A DNA stretch of 64,000 nucleotides from Nannocystis pusilla. Its GTDB lineage: Bacteria; Myxococcota_A; Polyangia; Nannocystales; Nannocystaceae. Where the stretch lies: assembly GCF_020073745.1 (NCBI RefSeq), contig NZ_JAIRAU010000043.1, positions 310,001-374,000 of the forward strand, in the 5' to 3' direction. The translations under genes and the position numbers were made by a program. Of this stretch, positions 16,919 to 25,795 are shown in pieces; the first letter of the stretch is position 1; each line of letters opens with the position of its first letter. The notes below the pieces were generated by a model. It was not told where the DNA came from. It did not search any database and was given only the letters and a program-made list of their open reading frames with translations.

Positions 16919-18532
16919 TTACTCGGCCCAGTGCCGGGCGACCCGGCTGTCGACGACGATCGGGACCGAGGTCACGACCTCGGCCATGGCCTCCTGCATG
17001 ATGCGCTGGACCAGCGCCCGGGCCGCCTCGCCGTGCTCCTCGGGGACCTCGGCGAGGTACTCGTCGTGAACGCACAGGACGCCCCGGCCGCCGAGCTCGG
17101 CGAGCGCCGGATGGAGGGCGATCATCGCCTTTTTAAAGCCCTCGGCGGCGGTGCCCTGCACGGGGATGTTGAGGGCGGCGTTGAAGCTGAACTTACCGGC
17201 GAGGAAGCGCTTGCGCCGGCCGATCGCGGTGCGGACGGTGAGATCTTCGCGGGCGCTGCGGGGCTGCAGGGCCGAGACCTTGCGGTGCCAGGCGGCGATG
17301 CCGGGGAAGGTGGCGAAGAAGGCCTCGCGGGCGCGCTCGGCGGCGGCGAGGTCGAGCACGAGGCCGTAGTTGCCCTCGGCGTACTCCTGGAAGCGGCGCG
17401 CGCCCATGCCGAACAGGAACCCGAAGTTGACGGCCTTGGCCAGCTTGCGCTCGTGACTGGTGACCTCGGCCTCGGGCTTGCGCGCGAGGTTCGCCGCGGT
17501 CGCGCGGTGCGGGTCGCGGCCGGCGTGGAAGACCTCACGCATGGCCGCGCACGGGGCCAGGTGGGCCGCCACGCGCAGCTCGATCTGGGCGTAGTCGGCG
17601 ACCACCAGGACGTTCCCCGGCTCGGCCCGGAAGCACGAGCGCAGGCCCGGCGCCGTATGCTCCGACGGGACCTGCTGCAGGTTGGGCTGGCTGCAGGCGA
17701 AGCGGCCGCTGTCGGTGGCCAGCGGGTGCAGGTGCGTGCGCATGCGGCCGTCGTCGCCGAGGAAGTCGCGCGGCCAGCCGGCGTAGGTCGAGATCAGCTT
17801 CTCGAGCTGGGCCCGGCGCCCTTCGGCCTCGGCGACCTGCAGCTCGGCGCGCCAGCCCTCGGCGATGGCGAGGAAGCGCGGGCCGTCGACGCCGATGCCG
17901 GCGGCCTCCATGGCGACCACGGCCGGCAGCAGCTTGCACTCGAGCTCGTAGGCGCGGGACAGGCCGCGGGCCCGCAGCTCGGGGGTGAGGGCCCGCAGCA
18001 GCGCGGGCGCGGCGGCGGCGGCGGCGGCGACGACCTCGAGCCGCGACCAGGCCGGAAGGACCTGTCCCGAGAGCCATTCGCCGGGCAAGGTGGCGCCGAG
18101 GTGGCGGCGGGCGAGGGCGGAGATCTCGAGCTCGTCGTGGCGCCCGATGACGCCCTCGGCCAGCAGGGTGGCGGCCGTGCGGGTGCAGCCGACGCGCGGG
18201 GCCTGCAGGCCGAGGCCGGCCAGGGCGGTGAGGTGGAAGTGGGCGTCGGGGAAGACGACGTAGGGCGCGTGCGGGCCGGCGAGCACCGGCGCGAGCGGGC
18301 GCAGGTCGGCGAAGCAGGTGCAGTGGACGACGAAGGTGTGCCGCTCGCTGGCGAGGGCCAGGAGGTCGACGCGGACGCGGCGCGGATCGCTGGCTGCCTC
18401 TCGGGGCAGGTCGGGGTGCGGCGCGGCGAGCACGACGGCGACGCCGAGCACCGGGCTGCCCGCGAGCAGGTCGGCGGCGCGGCGCAGGGCCTCGGCGTCG
18501 AGCACGTCCTCGCTGGCGATCGTCGCGGTCAC
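16919..18532 (-). CDS. PolA-type DNA polymerase lacking the 5' nuclease domain
   Basis: 537 residues of family-A DNA polymerase. The polymerase motifs are intact: motif A VVADYAQIELRVAAHL, motif B KLAKAVNFGFLFGMGARRF and motif C CVHDEYLAEV. The N-terminal 190 residues correspond in place to the 3'-5' exonuclease domain, but I see no DxE or other metal-binding acid pattern, so proofreading is doubtful. No 5'-3' flap nuclease is present, unlike housekeeping Pol I (about 900 residues); it resembles phage-type or accessory PolA proteins. A repair or translesion role is possible. A TTTAAA-containing stretch codes GFKKAM. Tandem 75-bp repeats lie upstream. Confidence 0.88.
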   Translation of the reverse strand: MTATIASEDVLDAEALRRAADLLAGSPVLGVAVVLAAPHPDLPREAASDPRRVRVDLLALASERHTFVVHCTCFADLRPLAPVLAGPHAPYVVFPDAHFHLTALAGLGLQAPRVGCTRTAATLLAEGVIGRHDELEISALARRHLGATLPGEWLSGQVLPAWSRLEVVAAAAAAAPALLRALTPELRARGLSRAYELECKLLPAVVAMEAAGIGVDGPRFLAIAEGWRAELQVAEAEGRRAQLEKLISTYAGWPRDFLGDDGRMRTHLHPLATDSGRFACSQPNLQQVPSEHTAPGLRSCFRAEPGNVLVVADYAQIELRVAAHLAPCAAMREVFHAGRDPHRATAANLARKPEAEVTSHERKLAKAVNFGFLFGMGARRFQEYAEGNYGLVLDLAAAERAREAFFATFPGIAAWHRKVSALQPRSAREDLTVRTAIGRRKRFLAGKFSFNAALNIPVQGTAAEGFKKAMIALHPALAELGGRGVLCVHDEYLAEVPEEHGEAARALVQRIMQEAMAEVVTSVPIVVDSRVARHWAE

Positions 18533-18659
18533 GAGCGCGCGAGTGTAGCGCGGGCGGGCGGCCGGGAGGACCGGGCGTGAGGTGGGCCGCGAGCCGGGGC
18601 CCCGGTCGCCGATCGCGCGAGGGCGTCCGGGCGGCGAGCGCGGAGACCGGGATTGCAGC

Positions 18660-18935
18660 GGCGCGAAGCGGTGGAGTGACTGCGACGGTGTCGCGAGTCA
18701 GCCGCGCCGGTCGCGAAGTCACTCGGGCGAGGGGCGGCGCGAAGCGGTGGAGTGACTGCGACGGGGCGGCGAGTCAGCCGCGCCGGTCGCGAAGTCACTC
18801 GGGCGAGGGGCGACGCGAAGCCGCGAGTGACTGTGACGGGGCGGCGAGTCAGCCGCGTCGGTCGCGAAGTCACTCGGGCGAGGGGCGACGCGAAGCCGCG
18901 AGTGACTGTGTCCGTGAAGTCACTCGGTCGTGGCG
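18660..18935. repeat. Tandem 75-76 bp repeat, about 3.5 copies, with internal inverted repeat
   Basis: AGTGACTG recurs at 18675, 18751, 18826 and 18901 (spacing 76, 75, 75). Each unit carries GAGTGACT near one end and AGTCACTC about 45 bases later, so each can fold into a hairpin. The array fills most of the gap (18533-18952) between the polymerase start and the stop of the dioxygenase-like gene, both on the minus strand. No gene is seen in this gap. Confidence 0.85.
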
Positions 18936-18952
18936 ACGAGGCAGCGCTGTCG

Positions 18953-19993
18953 TCAGGGCATCGGCGGCGGGGGCATCATGCCGCCGCCGCCAGCGCCCTG
19001 GGTCTGGCACGTGGGGTGGCCGAGCGACGAGCGGATGGCGATCACCTTCGACGCCAGCATCGCGCCGTCGGGCATGCGCGCGGTGGTGCAGAGATAATTC
19101 GTCATGTCACCCTCGCCGCCGATGATGTTGTCGGTGGTGTTGGTGGTGTTCGGCTGGCCGAACTCGGCGTACTCGGGGTGCCCGGCGAAGATCTCGGCGT
19201 TGAGCTCGTCGGCGAAGAACAGCTGCGAGGTGGCGTGCAGGGCGTCGTCGACGTAGACGCGGAAGTGGATGTGGATCGCGCGGCCGCTGTACCAGCCGGG
19301 GAAGCAGGTGTCGAAGTCGACGCGGCCGGCGGCGTCGGTGGTCTGGGTGCCGCGGAAGTAGAGGTAGTTCTCGGCGTCGGGGTCGTCGCCGTAGCAGAAG
19401 GCGCCGCTCGGCGTCTCGCCGGAGTACACGCCCGTGCGCTGCGTGTGCCAGATCTCCACCTTCGCGTTGGCGATCGGCGCGCAGGTGTCGGCGGCCACCA
19501 CGAGCAGCGCGAGGCGGACCGGCAGGCCGGAGAAGCCCTCGCTCACGTCCTGGCGCTCGAGCGTGTCGGCCGTGCACGGGCCCTCGGTGGTCTCGCACAT
19601 CAGCACGCACTCGCTGACGCCGCCGGCGAACGGGTCGGGGTAGCAGTGCTTCATCGTCATCGCCGCGGTGCCGCCGGTGGCCCACGCGGTGGCGTCGCCG
19701 CACGCGGCGCCGGTGGTGTCGCCGGTGGTGTCGCCCGTCGGATCGCCGGTGGTGCCCGCGTCGCTGTCGCCGGTGGTCGGGGCGCCGGTCGAGGTCAGGC
19801 CGGTGGTCGCTTCGGAGCCGCTCGTGGTGCTCGTGGTGCCGGTGGGCTCGGTGGCGCCGGTGGTGCTCGCGGTGTCGGTGTCGCCGCCTTCCGAACCGCC
19901 GCAGGCGGTCAGGACGGCCGCTGCGGCGCCGCCGAGGGCGCCGAGCGTGAATTCACGCCGCGTGGGACGTCGATGGGTCTGTTGCGATGTCAT
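18953..19993 (-). CDS. Intradiol ring-cleavage dioxygenase-like Tat lipoprotein
   Basis: 346 residues. PTRREFTLGALGG followed by AAAVLTACGG is a twin-arginine signal with a lipobox. A Thr/Ser/Gly/Asp linker (about 35-95) leads into a domain with the intradiol dioxygenase core: VEIWHT, GVYSG, then PGWYSGRAIHIHF, which holds the Tyr and two His ligands of the non-haem ferric site. Cytoplasmic members open catechol or protocatechuate; exported lipoprotein forms of this family exist but their substrates are mostly unknown. Additional cysteines (HCYPDP, ECVLMCETTEGPC) suggest disulfides. ATG 19993 is the first Met of the signal. The C-terminus is Gly/Met/Pro-rich. Confidence 0.86.
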   Translation of the reverse strand: MTSQQTHRRPTRREFTLGALGGAAAAVLTACGGSEGGDTDTASTTGATEPTGTTSTTSGSEATTGLTSTGAPTTGDSDAGTTGDPTGDTTGDTTGAACGDATAWATGGTAAMTMKHCYPDPFAGGVSECVLMCETTEGPCTADTLERQDVSEGFSGLPVRLALLVVAADTCAPIANAKVEIWHTQRTGVYSGETPSGAFCYGDDPDAENYLYFRGTQTTDAAGRVDFDTCFPGWYSGRAIHIHFRVYVDDALHATSQLFFADELNAEIFAGHPEYAEFGQPNTTNTTDNIIGGEGDMTNYLCTTARMPDGAMLASKVIAIRSSLGHPTCQTQGAGGGGMMPPPPMP

Positions 19994-20137
19994 GGTGTTC
20001 GCTCCCTCGTCGCCGAACGATAGGCGAGGGATCTTAAGCAATTGTTGCGCGCGACGGAGGATCGCCGACGCGAGTCGTGCAGGGGGCTCACGCCGGGCGG
20101 CGTTGCGCGCGGCTGCGCGATCGAGAATCACTGCGGG

Positions 20138-20809
20138 GTGGGCGAGCGCGTGCTGGTCATCGAGGACGATCGCGAGCTGGGGCGGCAGATCGTGCTGCAC
20201 CTGCGGCGCGCCGGCTACGAGCCGACGTGGTGGACGGAGGGGCGCGCGATCGCGGCCGAGGAGGCAGCCGGGCTCGCGCTGGTGATCCTCGACCTGATGC
20301 TGCCGGGCACGCACGGGCTCGACATCCTGCGCGAGCTGCGGGCCCGCGCCGACGTGCCGGTGCTGGTGCTCAGCGCCCGCGCCGACACGATGGACAAGGT
20401 CGGCGCGCTCAAGCTCGGGGCCGACGACTACATGACGAAGCCGTTCTGGCCGGAGGAGCTGGTCGAGCGGGTGCGGGCGCGGCTGCGCCGGCCGGCGCTG
20501 CAGCGCAGCGACACGCTGACGGTCGGTCCGCTGACGATCGACAGGGCCGGGCGCACGGTGCAGGTGCGCGGGCGAGCGGTCGAATTGACGCGGGTCGAGT
20601 TCGACTTCCTGGTCGCGCTGGCACGCCGCCCGGGCGCGGCGGTGACTCGCAGCTGGCTGGCCGAACAGGCGCTGGGACCCGAGCGCGAGGGCAGCGAGCG
20701 CACGCTCGACGTCCACGCGTCGCGCCTGCGCAAGAAGCTGGCGCCCGAGGAGTGCATCGAGACGGTGTGGGGGATCGGCTATCGCCTGCGCGTGGAGCCG
20801 TCGCCGTGA
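20138..20809 (+). CDS. OmpR/PhoB-type response regulator
   Basis: 223 residues. The receiver domain (VLVIEDD, phosphoacceptor Asp in LVILDLMLPG, Thr/Ser in VLVLSARAD, Lys in MTKPF) is followed by a winged-helix DNA-binding domain (LTRVEFDFLVAL, RTLDVHASRLRKKL, ETVWGIGYRL). It would bind direct repeats upstream of target genes when phosphorylated by the downstream kinase. The start is a GTG at 20138, immediately before the first beta strand as in relatives; the longer frame upstream is Arg-rich and unlikely. The stop overlaps the kinase start (GTGA, 4 bases). Confidence 0.9.
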   Translation: MGERVLVIEDDRELGRQIVLHLRRAGYEPTWWTEGRAIAAEEAAGLALVILDLMLPGTHGLDILRELRARADVPVLVLSARADTMDKVGALKLGADDYMTKPFWPEELVERVRARLRRPALQRSDTLTVGPLTIDRAGRTVQVRGRAVELTRVEFDFLVALARRPGAAVTRSWLAEQALGPEREGSERTLDVHASRLRKKLAPEECIETVWGIGYRLRVEPSP

Positions 20810-22365
20810 AGCTGCGGCTCCGCCTGGCGCTGACGACGATCGCGGTGACCATCCCGATGGTGGTCGGGCTGGTGCTGTTCGACGCGGTGGCCCGCCACCG
20901 CGCGGCCGAGGAGGCGCTGGCCGGCTACACGCTGGCGCGCATGCAGGAGCCGGGCGGACGCGACCGCTGCGAGGCCGATCCTTCGCGCTGGGGCGGTGAG
21001 CTCGGGCCGGGGCGAGGACCGCCGCCGGAGCACGCGCGACCGCGAAGCGCGGAGGATGATGAGCGTCCGCCGGATGGCGGAGGGCCGACGGATGCAGAGG
21101 CGAGACGTCCGCCGGGCCACGGTGAGCGGGAAGCAGAGGCGAGGCGTCCGCCGCCGCCGGACGACGGGCGGCCGCGGGGGCGGCCGGCGGTGCTGTACGC
21201 GTACGATCTGCAGCTGCGCTCGGCGAACCCTGCCGCGCCGACGATCGGCGGGCCGCTGGCGGCGGCGATCGCAACCTCGGAGGTTGCGACGTGGCCGCGC
21301 GCGTGGGTCGGCGCGGAGGTGGAGATCCTGGTGCGGATGCCGTGGCAGTCGGGGCCGTGCGCGCTGGTGCTGGCGCAGGGCTCCACGGTGCCGGGCTGGC
21401 TCGGCGCGGTGCTGCCGCCGACGCGGATCTGGTTGGCGCCGCTGGTGGCGCTGTTCGCCGCGGTGTTGCTCGCGCTCGGCCCGATCGTCGGGCGGATCCG
21501 CCGGCTCACCGAGGCGGTGCGGCGCTCGGCCTCCGCGAGCTACGCGAGCCCGGTGCCCGTCGACGGCGACGACGAGATCGGCGAGCTGGCGCGGGCCTTC
21601 GACGCCGCGGGTCGCGAGGTGCGGGCGCAGCTGGCCGCGAAGGATCGGCGCGAGCTGGCGCTGCGCGAGTTCCTGGCCAACACCACGCACGACGTGATGA
21701 TCCCGCTGACGGTGCTGCAGGGGCACCTGAGCGAGCTGCTCGCGGGGGCGGAGCAGGGCCGCGGCGCGCTGGTGGCGGCGATGGCCGAGGCGCACTACAT
21801 CGCGGCGATCGTGCACAACCTGGCGGTGATGGCGAAGATCGACGCCGAGGTGCCGCGGCTGCACCGCGAGCCGGTGGCGCTCGACGAGCTGGTCGAGCGG
21901 GTGCTGGCGCGGCACCGGCCGATCGCGCGGCGGCTCGGGGTCGAGCTCGACGGCGGCGTCCCGGAGGCGCCGGTGCGCGTCGCGGCCGATGTCACATTGC
22001 TCGAGCAGGCGGTCAGCAACGTGGTCTACAACGCGATCCGTCACAACCGGGCGGGCGGACACGCGGCGGTGTTGCTCGAGCATGTCGCCGGTGACAGGTT
22101 TCGCCTGCGGGTCGTCGACGACGGGCCGGGGGTGCCACCCGCCGAGCTGGCGCGGCTCGCCGAACGCGGGTTTCGCAGCGACGCCGCGCGCACGCGGACG
22201 CCGGACGGGCAGGGGTTGGGGCTGCACATCGCGGCCCGGGTCGCGGCGCTGCACGGCATCGGGCTCGCGTTCGCGACACCGCCGGGCGGCGGTCTGCAGG
22301 TCGATTTCACCGGCGTGTGTCACTTCGGAGAGGCCGCTGATTCCACGCAGGAGGCGCACTTGTGA
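20806..22365 (+). CDS. Sensor histidine kinase
   Basis: 519 residues, starting at a GTG that overlaps the regulator stop. Two transmembrane segments (about 5-28 and 205-228) flank a periplasmic part that includes a low-complexity Arg/Pro/Glu/Asp-rich stretch (about 60-125). A HAMP region follows (RIRRLTEAVRRSA). The dimerisation box has an unusual sequence, FLANTTHDVMIPLTVLQGHL, with His in the expected place. The ATPase domain has the N box NVVYNAIRHN, G1 DDGPGVPP and G2 GQGLGLHIA. With the preceding regulator it makes a complete two-component system; the signal is not known. The polar periplasmic repeat might bind cations or polyanions (inference). Confidence 0.88.
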   Translation: MKLRLRLALTTIAVTIPMVVGLVLFDAVARHRAAEEALAGYTLARMQEPGGRDRCEADPSRWGGELGPGRGPPPEHARPRSAEDDERPPDGGGPTDAEARRPPGHGEREAEARRPPPPDDGRPRGRPAVLYAYDLQLRSANPAAPTIGGPLAAAIATSEVATWPRAWVGAEVEILVRMPWQSGPCALVLAQGSTVPGWLGAVLPPTRIWLAPLVALFAAVLLALGPIVGRIRRLTEAVRRSASASYASPVPVDGDDEIGELARAFDAAGREVRAQLAAKDRRELALREFLANTTHDVMIPLTVLQGHLSELLAGAEQGRGALVAAMAEAHYIAAIVHNLAVMAKIDAEVPRLHREPVALDELVERVLARHRPIARRLGVELDGGVPEAPVRVAADVTLLEQAVSNVVYNAIRHNRAGGHAAVLLEHVAGDRFRLRVVDDGPGVPPAELARLAERGFRSDAARTRTPDGQGLGLHIAARVAALHGIGLAFATPPGGGLQVDFTGVCHFGEAADSTQEAHL

Positions 22366-22524
22366 GGTAGATCCCGGCGTGTGCGGCGTTGCGCTTGTGG
22401 ACAGGTGTGCGGCGGCCTCGCGCGTGCGGTAGTTCGCGGCGAGGCCCGCGAGTTGGGCGCGATTGCGGCGAAGATCCGCGCTTTGTGCCCGGGCGCGACG
22501 TTTTCGACTACACCTTCTCTCGCT

Positions 22525-23946
<1,422 letters not shown>

Positions 23947-24007
23947 GGCTCTCTCTCGCCGAGAGAGCGAGGGCCGGCGCTGCGTCGGCCCTCGCGGTCT
24001 GTTATGT

Positions 24008-24039
24008 GATGTCCGTCGGGACATGTCCCCTGGCGCAGG
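24008..24039. repeat. CATG-phased repeat after kamA
   Basis: GATG at 24008, CATG at 24022 and CAGG at 24036, spaced 14 bp. GATGTCC-GTCG-GGACAT folds to a 7-bp stem with a tetraloop about 60 bp downstream of kamA. Confidence 0.75.
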
Positions 24040-24506
24040 TGGCGTGATTCGATCTATCCCGAGGGCCAGGAGTGCGAAATTCAGGGAATTCGCGTACTGA
24101 CGGTCGGGCTCGCCGGCCGGGGCGACGAATAGGGATAGATAGCCAAGGCGAGGGCACTTCGCGGAGACCATGGGTTGTGCGGGTCGGCTGGCAGTGCTTC
24201 GCACTTCACGACGTCTCTTGCGACCGGCCTGGCGATCGCGAGCGCGATCCGTCTCACGCGGCCGCGACTGCCCGTGTCGCAACTGTGGAAGTGTCGCCGG
24301 CGCGACGATCTCGCCGCAGCCGCGGCCGGTGTGATCGCGCCGACATCACCACGCGCACCGGGGCGGTGCAGCGGGCTCAGCGAGCGCGGGGGCCGACCGA
24401 GCTGTGCAGCGAACGGGAACGTGACCTGTGCCGGGGCTGCGGCAGCGACGGGGTGGAGGCGCGCCGTGAGGGGGCGGGCACCTCGGGCATGACCGTCGGT
24501 GTCGGC

Positions 24507-24728
24507 TCAGGGGGTGTCGGGGTCGCCGGGGACTTCGCGGAAGAGGCGGTCACGCAGGCGATGCTGGATCTGCCGGGCGCGGACGCCGGAAAAGTGGTTC
24601 GCGTGACGACGAAAGAGCTGGCGCAGCGGGTCGCCCTCGGGCGAGGTCCGTGACGACTGCTCCGGTGCAGACAGTTCGCGCGGAGGTGTGGCGTCTGCAA
24701 AGGGGCGCGGGGGCTTGGTGGGGGGCAT
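24507..24728 (-). CDS. Doubtful small ORF
   Basis: 73 codons. The second half (GDPLRQLFRRHANHFSGVRA and RQIQHRLRDRLFRE) has a mixed composition with Leu/Phe spacing that could form amphipathic helices, unlike the Arg/Pro shadows around it. No ribosome-binding site or family match is evident. It may be a remnant of a longer gene. Confidence 0.25.
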   Translation of the reverse strand: MPPTKPPRPFADATPPRELSAPEQSSRTSPEGDPLRQLFRRHANHFSGVRARQIQHRLRDRLFREVPGDPDTP

Positions 24729-24873
24729 GGCGGCCGTCCAGTCGTTGCCTTAGTAGTGATGGCCAGGTGCTCGGGGATCTGTCTTTCTGAAAATAATCGC
24801 GTTCACGCGCCATAACGGCGCGGACATCTGCAATCGCTCGAGCTCTAGCGGGGTTCACGCGTGACCGTTCTGC

Positions 24874-24891
24874 CATGGCCTTCCGGCCATG
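24874..24891. repeat. CATGGCC-TTCC-GGCCATG palindrome
   Basis: A perfect 7-bp stem with a 4-base loop; CATG at 24874 and 24888 are 14 bp apart. It lies about 80 bp upstream of the sigma factor start, a 5' location, unlike most copies. Confidence 0.75.
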
Positions 24892-24971
24892 TCGGTGCCT
24901 TCGCGGGGGATTTGCGGGCCTGCGCCTGCAGGTTCCTCGGATGTGGCACGCGAGTCGCAGACGCAGCTACG

Positions 24972-25616
24972 ATGGCGGTGGTGGACGACGAGCGCGAACT
25001 GCTGAGGCGGTGGCGGGACGGAGACCTCGCGGCCGGCAACGCGTTGTTCGAACGCCACTTCGACGGGCTCTACCGGTTCTTCGCCGGCAAGGTGTCGCGC
25101 GACGTCGAGGACCTCATTCAGCAGACGATGCTGGCGTGCGTCGAGGGGCGCGACCGGATCGCCGGCGAGTCGACGACCAGCGTGCGCGCCTACCTGTTCG
25201 GCACGGCGCGCAACGTGCTGTACGCCCACTACCGCAAGCACCTGCACGAGCGCTTCGACGCGGTGAACACGTCGCTCGAAGACCTCGGACCGAGCCCGAG
25301 CCGGCTGGTCGACGAGGCGGTGGCGGCCCGGCTGCTGGCGGCGGCGCTGCGGCGGATCCCGCTCGACCTGCAGATCTTGCTCGAGCTCCACTACTGGGAG
25401 CACATGAGCCACAGCGAGCTGGCCTCGGCGCTCGGGATCAGCCTGGGGTCGGTCAAGGGCAGGCTGCAGGGCGCGAAGACGCAGCTGCGGCGCCACATGA
25501 CCGAGCTCGCGGCCGGCGACGCGCTCGCCGAGCTGCCCGCGGTCGAGCTCGACCTCGACGGCTGGGTCGCGGCGCTGCCGAGCTCGGCCTGGGAAGTGCA
25601 AGAGGACAGGTCGTAA
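24972..25616 (+). CDS. ECF-type RNA polymerase sigma factor
   Basis: 214 residues of sigma-70 region 2 and 4 architecture. Region 2 is ALFERHFDGLYRFFAGKV and DVEDLIQQTMLACVEG; region 4 is LQILLELHYWEHMSHSELA with the helix-turn-helix ISLGSVKGRLQGAK. A weakly conserved tail follows (about 175-214). It would redirect RNA polymerase to a small regulon; no anti-sigma factor is adjacent, but a large protein kinase gene faces it, which is common for ECF factors in Myxococcota. ATG 24972 is preferred over longer upstream frames. The last six codons (VQEDRS) and the TAA come from a CAGG repeat. Confidence 0.85.
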   Translation: MAVVDDERELLRRWRDGDLAAGNALFERHFDGLYRFFAGKVSRDVEDLIQQTMLACVEGRDRIAGESTTSVRAYLFGTARNVLYAHYRKHLHERFDAVNTSLEDLGPSPSRLVDEAVAARLLAAALRRIPLDLQILLELHYWEHMSHSELASALGISLGSVKGRLQGAKTQLRRHMTELAAGDALAELPAVELDLDGWVAALPSSAWEVQEDRS

Positions 25617-25786
25617 GGGACAGGTCAGAATTTCGCGGGAGCCGGACGGGGTCGAGGGCAGGTCGCAAGAGTCAGGGACGCGGTGGACGGCTGAGAGTGC
25701 GAGAGGACAGGTTGTAAGGGACAGGTCGGAAGGGACAGGGCGCGAGCGGCCGGCTGCGTGAGAGGACAGGTCGTAAGGGGCAGGTG
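25600..25786. repeat. Cluster of 14-bp-phased CAGG repeats between convergent genes
   Basis: CAGG pairs or triplets at exact 14-bp steps: 25607/25621, 25659/25673, 25708/25722/25736 and 25767/25781. The recurrent text is GAGGACAGGTCGTAAGGGAC. Here neighbouring tetramers are direct repeats rather than complementary arms, so hairpins are weaker than in CATG copies. It contains the TAA of the sigma gene and ends 10 bp before the kinase stop (minus strand). Confidence 0.85.
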
Positions 25787-25795
25787 ATGCGTGCC

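Larger units (their letters stand above)
23947..24971. other. About 1 kb without a supported gene
   Basis: This stretch is less GC-rich than its surroundings. It contains a CATG-phased repeat (24008-24039), an 8-bp inverted repeat TCTATCCC/GGGATAGA (from 24053 and about 24130), a weak minus-strand frame (24507-24728) and a second palindrome at 24874-24891. The long plus frame at 24072-24653 has Arg/Gly-rich, noncoding-like translation. The region may be a decayed gene. Confidence 0.5.

Noticed and set aside
24072..24653. A 193-codon plus-strand gene
   Set aside because: Composition is Arg/Gly-rich without hydrophobic patterning, no ribosome-binding site, and no recognisable family.
25600..25786. 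Possible CRISPR array
   Set aside because: Repeats are too short (about 14-27 bp), spacing is fixed by the repeat itself, there are no unique spacers of 30-40 bp and no cas genes.
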